Shown one piece after another: positions 49,350 through 56,996 of a stretch of DNA of 64,000 nt; within the stretch, counting starts at the first letter, position 1; each line of letters begins with the position of its first letter. Source of the stretch: Spirochaetota bacterium (GTDB lineage: Bacteria; Spirochaetota; Spirochaetia; Treponematales; Treponemataceae); NCBI GenBank assembly GCA_023438065.1, contig JAEXRH010000002.1:62001-126000 (forward strand), written 5' to 3'. A model generated the notes under the pieces. It was not told the origin of the DNA, searched no databases, and saw only the letters and a list, made by a program, of their open reading frames with translations. Made by a program: the position numbers and the translations under genes.

Positions 49350-50333
49350 TTACGGGTTTTCCGCGAAATTCACGTCGATAAGCATGGAAACGGTGTAGTC
49401 GTGCCCCTTTTCGATCGTCACCTGCCGGGCGATCTCGTAATCGCCGATCGTGAAGAGTATCGCGTGCTCGCCGGGCTCGATCGTTCGCGGTTCGCGGGTA
49501 TTCTCGACCGGCTGTCCGTCGATCTTCACCCGCGCGTTCTCGGGCGCTACGAGAAAGATCCTCGGCGTCGTTCCGCGCATCGCGACGGTCATCTCGGTCG
49601 TTTTCGCCGACTCGACGGTAAATACCCTCACCTCGTTCCGGTAGTCGTCGGCCACGATGGAAAGATGGTGGGTTCCCGGCGCGAGGATCTGGAGGCTTTC
49701 GGGATTGGTGACGAGGATCTCGTCGACGCGGACGCTGACCGGCTTGGGGTTCGTCTCGGGATAATCGATCTTGAGCCTGAAGCCTCCCTCCTCGGTGAGG
49801 ATCGGTTTAACCTTCACCGCGAAGGAGAGTCTCTCGATGTTCTCGGGCAGGCCCTTCATTACGGGCAGGAGCCGGAAGACCAGCGGGCCCTTCGACGCGT
49901 CATGGATAAAGGGCACCACGGTGGAATAGGGGCCGGTTTTCAGCCCGTGACCTTTCTGGAACGGGATCTGGAGGACGAAGGAGAGCCGGGACGGCAAGGG
50001 CTGTATCGTGACCATCTCGGCCTGGTAGTCGATCGTCTTGTCGGTCGGCGTCGGCTGGGGAAGCCGATAGACGCCATAGGCCATGCTGTTACGGAATTCG
50101 AGGATCTCCTGGGGAATCCTGACCTCGATCTCGACGCCTTTCAGGAAGGGGTTGGCTTTCGGGAGCAGGATCCCGATCGCGTCGTTATAGCCGATCTCGG
50201 CGGTTTGGGGTTCCGGTCGCTGGGTATCGACGATCACGGGGGTCATGGAGCGCACCCGGAAGGATTCCGCGCCCGCGAGCGCCAGTGCGGACGCGAGAAG
50301 GAGGACGGTCAGTGCGAATCGTAACGTTTTCAT
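49350..50333 (-). CDS. Periplasmic protein with PEGA-like C-terminal domain
   Basis: The 327-residue protein has a signal peptide (about 1-22, ALAGA). The N-terminal half is beta-rich with no recognised domain. The segment about 240-315 (RIFLVAPENARVKIDGQPVE, then RTIEPGEHAILFTIGDYEI) resembles a PEGA domain, a small beta fold often found in surface or wall-associated proteins. A preceding strand (LQILAPGTHHLSIVADDYRNE) may be a second, degenerate unit. It is the last gene after the LysM/M23 peptidase (gap of five bases), which suggests a cell-wall-associated role. Confidence 0.65.
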   Translation of the reverse strand: MKTLRFALTVLLLASALALAGAESFRVRSMTPVIVDTQRPEPQTAEIGYNDAIGILLPKANPFLKGVEIEVRIPQEILEFRNSMAYGVYRLPQPTPTDKTIDYQAEMVTIQPLPSRLSFVLQIPFQKGHGLKTGPYSTVVPFIHDASKGPLVFRLLPVMKGLPENIERLSFAVKVKPILTEEGGFRLKIDYPETNPKPVSVRVDEILVTNPESLQILAPGTHHLSIVADDYRNEVRVFTVESAKTTEMTVAMRGTTPRIFLVAPENARVKIDGQPVENTREPRTIEPGEHAILFTIGDYEIARQVTIEKGHDYTVSMLIDVNFAENP

Positions 50334-50338
50334 ATCCG

Positions 50339-51319
50339 TCAGTTCCCTTTGAGGTAGCCTACCGGGTTTTTCGGGATCCCGTTTTCGCGCAACTCGAAAT
50401 GGAGGTGGGGTCCGGTTGATTGCCCGGTCGAGCCGACCGTGCCTATTATAGTACCGGATTTAACCCGATCGCGCAACTCGGTTTTTACCGTCTGGAGGTG
50501 GCCATAGAGGCTTTCCTTGCCGCCATCGTGCCTGATGACGACATGGTTCCCGTATACGCTGTCGTAGCCCGTATAGGTGACCGTGCCGTCCGCGCACGCG
50601 GAAACCGGGGTGCCGCGGGGAGAGGCGATGTCGACGCCGTGATGGAAGACGAGGTTCCCCGTGACGGGATTCTTCCGCATCCCGAACGAGGAGGTCACCG
50701 TGCCCGCGGGGAGCGGAAAGCGGAAGCTCGGCGTGAGGAAAAACGCGCGGACTGTACCGTCGAAGACGGCTCCGGGAATGCAGTGGACCGCGCGCTTCCC
50801 TTGCGTGACCGGATCCCGGATCGAGAACGACAGGATGGTCGGGTCATCGGGATCGAAGGACGACAGGAGGAGGTTCTCGAGGGTGTTGCCCGCCCGATCG
50901 GGGAGGTAGAGGGCGGGAAGGGTGGGGAGGAGGAGGACCCTCCCCGAGAGCGCTTCTCCCGAGGACGCGATGCGGTTGAGGCTCGCGATCGAATCGTAGG
51001 GGACGCTCAATCGCGCCGCGATCGAGAACAGGTCGTCTCCCGCGCGTGCCCGGTAGGAATAGAGCCTGACCGGCGGGGCGACGCCCTGCTTCGGCGCGGC
51101 GAGGGCCATGCGCGCCTCGAGTACGTCGTCGGAGTATTGCTTGAAGACGGGATCGAGCGGGGAAAGGCTCGGGATCGCGGGATAGGGCGAGGCGCCCCGC
51201 GCCTCGTCGGCGAAAAGACGGCCGGTATCCGGGGAACCCCCGTTGAAGGCGAGAAACGCGAGGAACGCGAGCGGGAGCGCGAGCCGGCCCCGAAAGCGGG
51301 CCGGGTCGGGCGAGGTCAT
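50339..51319 (-). CDS. LysM-M23 peptidoglycan endopeptidase
   Basis: The 326-residue protein starts at the ATG at 51319, which overlaps the stop of the membrane protein upstream (ATGA). It has an N-terminal signal or anchor (about 12-26), a LysM domain (about 85-135: YRARAGDDLFSIAARLSVPY) and a C-terminal M23 metallopeptidase domain with zinc ligands in HHGVDIASP and the GPHLHFEL motif, plus GNHVVIRHDGG. All catalytic residues appear present, so it probably cleaves peptidoglycan cross-links in the periplasm. Its operon neighbours are a small membrane protein and a PEGA-like protein. Confidence 0.9.
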   Translation of the reverse strand: MTSPDPARFRGRLALPLAFLAFLAFNGGSPDTGRLFADEARGASPYPAIPSLSPLDPVFKQYSDDVLEARMALAAPKQGVAPPVRLYSYRARAGDDLFSIAARLSVPYDSIASLNRIASSGEALSGRVLLLPTLPALYLPDRAGNTLENLLLSSFDPDDPTILSFSIRDPVTQGKRAVHCIPGAVFDGTVRAFFLTPSFRFPLPAGTVTSSFGMRKNPVTGNLVFHHGVDIASPRGTPVSACADGTVTYTGYDSVYGNHVVIRHDGGKESLYGHLQTVKTELRDRVKSGTIIGTVGSTGQSTGPHLHFELRENGIPKNPVGYLKGN

Positions 51320-51729
51320 TCGTCGTCGGCTTCCGCCCGGCGGGGCGTGGCCAGGGCGAACGCGAGAAAGCCGTAGAGCGCGACGGCGAGGACAAGCGAG
51401 AGGAGGGCGAGAAGCCGCGCCCGCGCGAGAACGAGAAGGACGGGAGCGACGACCCCTGCGAGGATCGTGAGTTTCCGCGCGACCGAGAGCCAAAAGCCGC
51501 GCCGGTCGCGCCTGAACGCGAGGCGCATCCTGCTTCCGGCGACAATGGCGACGACGAGGGCGAAGATGCCCGAGAAGACCACGGTGTAGACGGCCGGGCT
51601 CGCGTCGGCGAGGCGCCACAGCGGCCACACGATGGCCGCGCCGACAGCTACCGCGACCGCGAGGAGCGCGAGAAAACCGACGATCGAGCGCAAGAGCGCG
51701 CCGTAGCCTTTGATGATCTTTCTCAGCAT
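51316..51729 (-). CDS. Small integral membrane protein
   Basis: The 137-residue protein starts at 51729 (GGGA before the ATG). It has about four hydrophobic helices (15-38, 48-68, 88-105 and 108-128) and a basic cytoplasmic loop SRMRLAFRRDRRG. It ends with an acidic tail (EADDE). No family is recognised. Its ATGA overlap with the M23 peptidase gene suggests that it serves that enzyme, perhaps as a membrane partner (inference). Confidence 0.7.
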   Translation of the reverse strand: MLRKIIKGYGALLRSIVGFLALLAVAVAVGAAIVWPLWRLADASPAVYTVVFSGIFALVVAIVAGSRMRLAFRRDRRGFWLSVARKLTILAGVVAPVLLVLARARLLALLSLVLAVALYGFLAFALATPRRAEADDE

Positions 51730-51784
51730 GGCATTTCCCTTCTTTCGTCCGGAACATCCTGGCGTGAACCCGCGTCCACCCTTT

Positions 51785-51817
51785 AAAAAAATAACCGTAG
51801 CGGGTAACGCTACGGTT
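51785..51817 (-). terminator. Intrinsic terminator of the ferredoxin gene
   Basis: On the minus strand AACCGTAGCG (51817-51808) pairs with CGCTACGGTT (51802-51793) and is followed by ATTTTTTT. Confidence 0.9.
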
Positions 51818-51836
51818 TTATGGGGTTCACCCCGGA

Positions 51837-52010
51837 TTACTCCTCGGAGATCGCCTCGGTGGGGCAGGCGCTCGTGCAGGCGCCGCAGCTCACGCAGGTC
51901 GCCGCGTCGATGACGCGCTTGTCGCCCTTCTCGCTGATCGCGTTGACCGGGCACTCGCCCTCGCAAGCGCCGCAGTTGATGCAGGCGTCGGGATTGATCT
52001 TGAAAGCCAT
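51837..52010 (-). CDS. 2[4Fe-4S] ferredoxin
   Basis: The 57-residue protein has two complete clostridial-type cluster motifs, CINCGACEGECP and CVSCGACTSACP, and the pseudo-two-fold sequence typical of small bacterial ferredoxins. It carries low-potential electrons in anaerobic metabolism. The start at 52010 has AAGGAG seven bases upstream; a longer frame to 52070 begins inside the promoter. It is monocistronic. Confidence 0.95.
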   Translation of the reverse strand: MAFKINPDACINCGACEGECPVNAISEKGDKRVIDAATCVSCGACTSACPTEAISEE

Positions 52011-52041
52011 AATGGACTCCTTATCGGTTGGTATGACGTAA

Positions 52042-52070
52042 AAAATACCGTATCTCGGCGGAAAATACAA
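52042..52070 (-). promoter_or_regulatory. Predicted ferredoxin promoter
   Basis: On the minus strand TTGTAT (52070-52065), a 17-base spacer and TATTTT (52047-52042). Confidence 0.6.
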
Positions 52071-52166
52071 GCCGACGGGACGCGGAAAGCCGGTATCTCC
52101 CCCGATTTCCTTTCAGGTTGTCTTTTCGGGAATTCTGGTGTTAAATGGTGAAAACCGGGGGGAACC

Positions 52167-53921
52167 ATGGCGGAAAGTCAGCAGCTCATCAAGAAGAATC
52201 TCGATTTCATCAACATCCTTCCGGCTTGGGCGCAGGAACTCTCGGTCAAATACTGCTCGAAGACCGCCAACCTCTACTTCGTCCACGGGAATATCCGCGA
52301 CTTTTTGCCGCACCAGATGAACGAGGGCGAGTTCATGTTCGTCCGCATCCAGGACTACATCTCGGAGGTTCTCTTCGGCAACCGCGACATCATCGTCTTC
52401 TACGACAAATCAAGCGGGATCTCCTTTTGCATGTCCCAGATGGAGAAGGACTACCTCAAGGCGATGACCGCGCGGTATCCCGACGTGTCCCCCGAGGATT
52501 TCCTTTCCCGCGACCCGGTCAAGGCCTTCGACTATCTCGAGCGCTACTTCGTCATGAACATCCCGAAGGACCTCCGGATCGTGCTCATCATCGACTACGC
52601 CGAGACGATCGTGCCCGCGGACGAGATCGGAAACCTCGACGAGGTCGACCGCTACTGCCTCGTCACCCTGAACCGCTGGTCGCACGAGCCGCAATTCACC
52701 CGCGGCGACGTGTCGATCGTCATGCTCACCGAGAACCTCACCGACATCAACCCGCGCCTATCCTCGTCGCCGTCGACTGTCAAGGTGACGATCCCCTTTC
52801 CCGACGCCTCGGTGAGGACCGATTTCCTCGAGTTTCTCGCGAGCCGCGAGATGCTCCTCCTCGAGCGCGGTCTCACCGGCGAGCGGATGGGGGCCCTTAC
52901 CTCTGGGCTCAACCTCATGAACCTCAACCAGCTCGTCGCCGAGTCCTTCCAGGAGGACAAGCCCGTGACCCTCGACTACCTTCGCGACCGAAAGCGCGCG
53001 ATCATCGAGAACGAGGCCGCGGGCCTCCTCGAGTTCGTCGACACCGACCACGACCTCTCGTTCGTCGCGGGCCACGAGTTCGTCAAGAAACGGTTCCAGC
53101 GCGCCGCGCGCGCGATCAAGCAGGGACGGACCGACGTCCTCCCGATGGGCTACCTCATCGCGGGGCCCGTCGGCACCGGGAAGACCTTCATGGTCTCGGC
53201 CTTCGCCGGCGAGATCGGCGTGCCGATGGTGAAGCTCAGGAATTTCCGCTCGAAGTGGCAGGGCGCGACTGAGTCGAACCTCGAGAAGGTTCTCAACATC
53301 CTCAAGGCCATGGCGCCGGTCGCGGTCATGATCGACGAGGCCGACGCCTTCCTCGGCGACAGGGACACCGAGGGAGACTCCGGCACGACGAGCCGCGTGT
53401 TCGCCCAGATCGCGAACTTCATGGGTAACACCGAGTACCGCGGGAAGATCGTCTGGTTCCTCATCTCGTGCCGTCCCGACCTCATCCCGATCGACCTCAA
53501 GCGGCAGGGCCGGGCCGAGGAGCATCTCGCGCTCTTTTACCCGGAGACCGCGGAGGACAAGGCCGAGCTCTTCAGGACGCTCCAGCGGAAGCTCGACATC
53601 AAGGTGAAGGATTTTCCGCTCGCCGATATCTTCAAGGGTTTCAAGTTCGAGGTGTCGGGCGCCGACATCGAGGCGATTCTCGTCCGCGCGAAGATGAACG
53701 CGACGATCGATAACCGCGTCATCGTCACGAAGGAGGATCTCGAGGAGACGATCAAGGACTTCATCCCCCCTGCCTATCCCCACGAGATCGAGTTGCAGAA
53801 CCTCGTCGCCGTCCTCGAGTGCACGAGCCGCGAGATGGTTCCGCAGAAGTTCCAGAAAATGGAACGCGCGCGCCTCGCCGCCGAGATCCAGGAGCTCAAG
53901 GCCCTTCTCGGCGAGCGATAG
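52167..53921 (+). CDS. AAA+ ATPase with degenerate N-terminal AAA-like domain
   Basis: The 584-residue protein has an active AAA+ module in its second half: Walker A GPVGTGKT (333-340), Walker B AVMIDEADAF (386-395), sensor-1 region WFLISCRPDLIP and an Arg-rich LKRQGRAEE. The first half (about 10-270) has an AAA-like strand order (LYFVHGNIRDF, RIVLIIDYAE at 137-146 as a Walker B-like strand, MLTENLTDINPRL as sensor 1) but no Walker A. It ends in a coiled coil (about 555-584). CDC48/Ycf46-like remodelling ATPases share this general look. The substrate is unknown. It is monocistronic. Confidence 0.82.
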   Translation: MAESQQLIKKNLDFINILPAWAQELSVKYCSKTANLYFVHGNIRDFLPHQMNEGEFMFVRIQDYISEVLFGNRDIIVFYDKSSGISFCMSQMEKDYLKAMTARYPDVSPEDFLSRDPVKAFDYLERYFVMNIPKDLRIVLIIDYAETIVPADEIGNLDEVDRYCLVTLNRWSHEPQFTRGDVSIVMLTENLTDINPRLSSSPSTVKVTIPFPDASVRTDFLEFLASREMLLLERGLTGERMGALTSGLNLMNLNQLVAESFQEDKPVTLDYLRDRKRAIIENEAAGLLEFVDTDHDLSFVAGHEFVKKRFQRAARAIKQGRTDVLPMGYLIAGPVGTGKTFMVSAFAGEIGVPMVKLRNFRSKWQGATESNLEKVLNILKAMAPVAVMIDEADAFLGDRDTEGDSGTTSRVFAQIANFMGNTEYRGKIVWFLISCRPDLIPIDLKRQGRAEEHLALFYPETAEDKAELFRTLQRKLDIKVKDFPLADIFKGFKFEVSGADIEAILVRAKMNATIDNRVIVTKEDLEETIKDFIPPAYPHEIELQNLVAVLECTSREMVPQKFQKMERARLAAEIQELKALLGER

Positions 53922-53933
53922 CGGCGCGCCCGG

Positions 53934-55181
53934 TCAAAGCCCGCCGAGGACCGCCTCGATCCGGTCGCCGAGCGCCTCGTACTTCTTCGCGTTCGCTATC
54001 GTCCGGTCGAAAATCAGTGACATGCGCAAGGCACCCGCCGTCGTGTTGAGCCCGATGACGGTCTCGCCGTTCACCGAGGTGAAGATCGGACCGTAGAACT
54101 CGCTGACCGCGACGTCTCCGTAGGCTCCCGCGACGACCGTGCGACCGAGATTGGAGAAGGAGAAATCGTAGTCGAGCGGGTCGGGCGGGAAGCTCATCAT
54201 GAGGGACTCGGGATCCTCGATGCCGTCGAAGGAGTCGCGGAAATGGAAGTAGTCCTCGATGTCCTTCGCTCCCGCGCGCGAGGCCTGGATGCCTTCCTTG
54301 ATCGCGGTCGCCATCTCGTGAAGGGGTTTTTCGCAGTCGAGCTTCGCCTTGACGATGCCGTTATAGACGCCCGCGATCGGCCGCCATTCCTCCTTGAGGT
54401 ACTGGCGGAAGTCGACCGGGCACTGTATCGTCCGGTTCATTCCCGATTCGGGACCGAATATCGCGGCCGATTCCTTCATGATGAGCGCGCCGAGCCAGCT
54501 GTGCACGGTCTGGCCCGCTTCCTTCGCCCGGGACGCGAGCCGGGCGGTCCCTTCCCCGGAGAGCTTGAAGGTGCGAAGGTAAAACTCCGGGGCCTTGTAC
54601 TTGGGCATTTCGAACGGTTTCGGCGCGGGAGGCTCCTCCTTTTTCCAGTCGGGTTCCGGGCGCGTGAGGAGCTCGGCGTAGAGCTTTTCGTCGAGCACGT
54701 CGTAGAGGTTCGGGAGGGCGGGCGTATCGGGGATCGGTACGTGGAGTCCCGCGTACAGTTTCAGGAAATCGTCGATGAAGTAGGTCGCGGCGATGCCGTC
54801 CGACGCGCCGTGCTGGAACACGAAGAAGAGCTCGGACGTTCCGCCCGTCGCGCGCCAGTCAAGGGTGAATAACGGGCCGGTAAACGGGTTGAACTCCCGG
54901 ATCATGCAGGAAAGGAGAATCTCCTGCCAGGCGCCGCGTTCCGTCCGTTCCGTGATCGGGAAGTCGGGAACGCGATCGAAGACGAGGTCCATCTGCTTGC
55001 CGACCGTGTATTCCTGATGGGCGAAGAGGATCGAGTGGCGTTTGGAAAGACCGACGAGAACCGAGCGCGCTTTATCCGGGTTGAAGGCGCCCGAGATCGT
55101 TACCTGAAAACCGAAGTTCAGCGGAAATTGGCGCCCGAAAAAGAGCATATACCGTTCCAGACTTGATGTTTTCCTTCGCAT
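53934..55181 (-). CDS. Condensation-domain/wax-ester-synthase-like acyltransferase
   Basis: The 415-residue protein has the acyltransferase motif HxxxDG in FQHGASDGIAATYFIDDF (His near 122), with the two-lobed CoA-dependent acyltransferase layout seen in PapA5, alcohol acetyltransferases and wax ester synthases. The second lobe contains CPVDFRQYL and FSFSNLGRTVV, which match the later motifs of that fold. The start at 55181 has AAGGAGG upstream. No peptide-synthetase carrier domains are nearby, so it probably transfers an acyl group to a small molecule or lipid. A tandem repeat lies in its promoter. Confidence 0.78.
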   Translation of the reverse strand: MRRKTSSLERYMLFFGRQFPLNFGFQVTISGAFNPDKARSVLVGLSKRHSILFAHQEYTVGKQMDLVFDRVPDFPITERTERGAWQEILLSCMIREFNPFTGPLFTLDWRATGGTSELFFVFQHGASDGIAATYFIDDFLKLYAGLHVPIPDTPALPNLYDVLDEKLYAELLTRPEPDWKKEEPPAPKPFEMPKYKAPEFYLRTFKLSGEGTARLASRAKEAGQTVHSWLGALIMKESAAIFGPESGMNRTIQCPVDFRQYLKEEWRPIAGVYNGIVKAKLDCEKPLHEMATAIKEGIQASRAGAKDIEDYFHFRDSFDGIEDPESLMMSFPPDPLDYDFSFSNLGRTVVAGAYGDVAVSEFYGPIFTSVNGETVIGLNTTAGALRMSLIFDRTIANAKKYEALGDRIEAVLGGL

Positions 55182-55211
55182 AGTATCCTCCTTGCGCAGG
55201 TGTACTTTTTC

Positions 55212-55241
55212 GCGCAATCGTTTGCGCAATCGTTTGCTATA
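55212..55241. promoter_or_regulatory. Tandem 12-base repeats next to the -10 of the acyltransferase gene
   Basis: GCGCAATCGTTT occurs twice in direct succession (55212-55223 and 55224-55235) and continues with GC. Each unit also forms the near-palindrome CGCAA-N4-TTGCG. On the minus strand the -10 TATAGC (55241-55236) abuts the repeats, which then cover the transcription start. This is likely a cooperative repressor site. Confidence 0.55.
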
Positions 55242-55374
55242 TTGGTAGCGCATCGCGGAAGGAATTTCAAGCAGTAAAACGGCGATTCTCGCTTTTTTTT
55301 TCCACGCGCGGCGTTACGGTACTCCGGCCCGGAAGCCGCGCGCGTATTGAGCCATGGGAACGGGTGTTCCGTGG
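55242..55374. other. Gap downstream of the ATP-grasp gene
   Basis: No gene is seen. A GC-rich hairpin (minus-strand arms CGCGCGGC and GCCGCGCG, about 55305-55345) lies downstream of the ATP-grasp stop without a T-run. A T-rich tract at about 55290-55301 has the wrong orientation for a minus-strand terminator. Confidence 0.3.
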
Positions 55375-56346
55375 TCAGCCCGGAACGGAATGCGTGAGGC
55401 CGTCCACGAGCGTACCCGCGACGTCGATGCCCGTCGCCGCCTCGAGCGCCTCGAAGCCGGGAGCGGCGTTGACCTCGCAGACGGTAAGGTCGAGCGGGTC
55501 TTCCGTTGGGCGGCCGGGAGTGCCGGGAGCGGACCGATACAGAAAGTCGACCGTTCCGTACCAAAGGCCGACCTCCCGCGCGATGAGGCGTGTCTTGTCG
55601 ATCCAGGGCCCGATTTCGCCGGCCCCGAATCGGGCAATGCGCATCTCGCCGCCCGAGGAGGCGTTCGAGACGAGCGAGGTCGCGCTTCGCTCGACGACGG
55701 CGACGACGCGGCCATCCGCGAAAAACACGCGGAGGTCCCGGCCGCGCGAGCTCGCGACGTATTCCTGGAAGAGCCATTCGTCGTCCGCGAGGGGCGACGC
55801 GGCGGAAAGCGCATGGGCTTCCGCGCGCGTCCCGACGAGTCGGACGCGGTCCCCGCGGCTCCCATGGCGCGGTTTCGCGATCAGGGGGTATTCTCCGGGA
55901 TCGAAGGCGTCGTCGAGGGTTGCGATGACGGCGGTTTTCGGCGTGGGTATCCCGAGGCGGTCAAGCAATCGGGCGGTTTCAAGTTTGTCGTTCGCGGTCT
56001 CCGTTGCCTTCGCGGAATTGACGCAACGATACCCCGCGGACTCGAGAAGCCTGATCGTCCCGGGCGGAACCCGTCCCCTGACGAGGCAAACGGTGTCTCC
56101 GGGCGGGAAATCGCCCCGCGAGGGAAGTCTCGTCGCGGCGATATCGCTCACTGAAGGATTGTTTCCGGACTCGAGCGGGTTCCCCGCCGCGGGGTCGAGG
56201 AATGCGGGGACGTCCCGGGGAAACAAAAACCGGAGCGGGAGGCTCCGGTTTTCGCATGATTCTTGCAGTCGCGTCGCGGGATAGAACCGCGCGAGATAGC
56301 CGTAATCGAGGGTTTTGAGCCCGTATACGGCGAGAATCCCGGTCAT
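55375..56346 (-). CDS. RimK-like ATP-grasp ligase
   Basis: The 323-residue protein has an ATP-grasp core (about 115-300): NDKLETARLLDRLGIPTP, then PLIAKPRHGSRGDRV with the ATP-binding Lys, EWLFQEYV, RDLRVFFADGRVVA and the metal-binding CEVNAAPGFEALE. This matches RimK/LysX-like enzymes that add amino acids to a carboxylate using ATP. The N-terminal domain (1-110) is less conserved and contains a proline-rich stretch. Its ATG overlaps the stop of the upstream unknown gene (ATGA), so the two products probably act together, with the small protein as a possible substrate or partner. Confidence 0.8.
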   Translation of the reverse strand: MTGILAVYGLKTLDYGYLARFYPATRLQESCENRSLPLRFLFPRDVPAFLDPAAGNPLESGNNPSVSDIAATRLPSRGDFPPGDTVCLVRGRVPPGTIRLLESAGYRCVNSAKATETANDKLETARLLDRLGIPTPKTAVIATLDDAFDPGEYPLIAKPRHGSRGDRVRLVGTRAEAHALSAASPLADDEWLFQEYVASSRGRDLRVFFADGRVVAVVERSATSLVSNASSGGEMRIARFGAGEIGPWIDKTRLIAREVGLWYGTVDFLYRSAPGTPGRPTEDPLDLTVCEVNAAPGFEALEAATGIDVAGTLVDGLTHSVPG

Positions 56347-56903
56347 TCGCGGTCTTTCGGCCAGGTCAGCTTCTCCGACGCGAGCTTCGCGATCGACTTG
56401 GCAGCCTTCGCGGCATCTGCCTGGGGAAGGCCGGCCTCGGCGCTGAGGGTCTTCGAGAAGAAGAGTTCCATCGAGTCGAAGACGCCCGGCTGCGTGAAGA
56501 ACAGGAACGCGAAATTGATGCCCTCGGGTCTGAGGATCGTGAACGCGGAAATCGCCTGCTGGGGTTCCTTGTTGAAGATGACCTTCGACTGGTTTTTCGC
56601 GGTGATGATGTTCGCCTCGCTGAAACGAAGCGGTATCTGGTATCCTTCAGAGCGGCAATAAGGCTCGATGGCCTTGTGGTTATAGGTCGACGGCTCGACG
56701 AGGATGAACAGCTTTTTCCCGTTCGTCTGGAAGGTTATGCCGTTGCCGGAAGCGTAGATGTCCTTGACCGCCGAGTAGGAGACAATCTCGTAGATGCTGT
56801 AGGCCGAGTCGGCTTTGAAATACGACGTGACGATGTAGCCCTCGTCCATCGGAAGCTTGTTTTGGGTATAGGCCTCGAATAAATCCATTGCCTTGAGCGC
56901 CAT
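56343..56903 (-). CDS. Unknown 186-residue protein coupled to the ATP-grasp ligase
   Basis: The start at 56903 has AAGGAGG six bases upstream. The protein begins MALKAMDLFEAYTQNKLP and has a beta-rich N-terminal half (IVTSYFKADSAYSIYEIVSY, then FQTNGKKLFILVEPSTYNHK). The helical, Ala-rich C-terminal region (about 150-178) has positively charged spacing. There is no signal peptide. I do not recognise it. The ATGA overlap with the ligase gene makes a shared pathway likely. Its GC3 and codon use look slightly more AT-rich than its neighbours, but not strongly. Confidence 0.7.
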   Translation of the reverse strand: MALKAMDLFEAYTQNKLPMDEGYIVTSYFKADSAYSIYEIVSYSAVKDIYASGNGITFQTNGKKLFILVEPSTYNHKAIEPYCRSEGYQIPLRFSEANIITAKNQSKVIFNKEPQQAISAFTILRPEGINFAFLFFTQPGVFDSMELFFSKTLSAEAGLPQADAAKAAKSIAKLASEKLTWPKDRE

Positions 56904-56935
56904 GAATCCCTCCTTATTAAATTATCTCTATGTCA

Positions 56936-56963
56936 GTATAGGCTTTAATCGATCGATCCGCAA
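56936..56963 (-). promoter_or_regulatory. Predicted promoter of the unknown/ATP-grasp pair
   Basis: On the minus strand TTGCGG (56963-56958), a 16-base spacer and TATACT (56941-56936). Confidence 0.5.
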
Positions 56964-56996
56964 CCGAAAAATGGCGAATCGTCCCCGTCCCCCTGT

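Noticed and set aside
53922..53933. Terminator in the 12-base gap between the convergent AAA+ and acyltransferase genes
   Set aside because: There is no stem with a T-run in the gap or the flanking coding ends. Termination there must be factor-dependent or lie inside the genes.
55290..55301. T-run upstream of the acyltransferase as a terminator of the ATP-grasp gene
   Set aside because: The run is T on the plus strand but transcription is on the minus strand, so it would be an A-run in the RNA. No terminator can be claimed.
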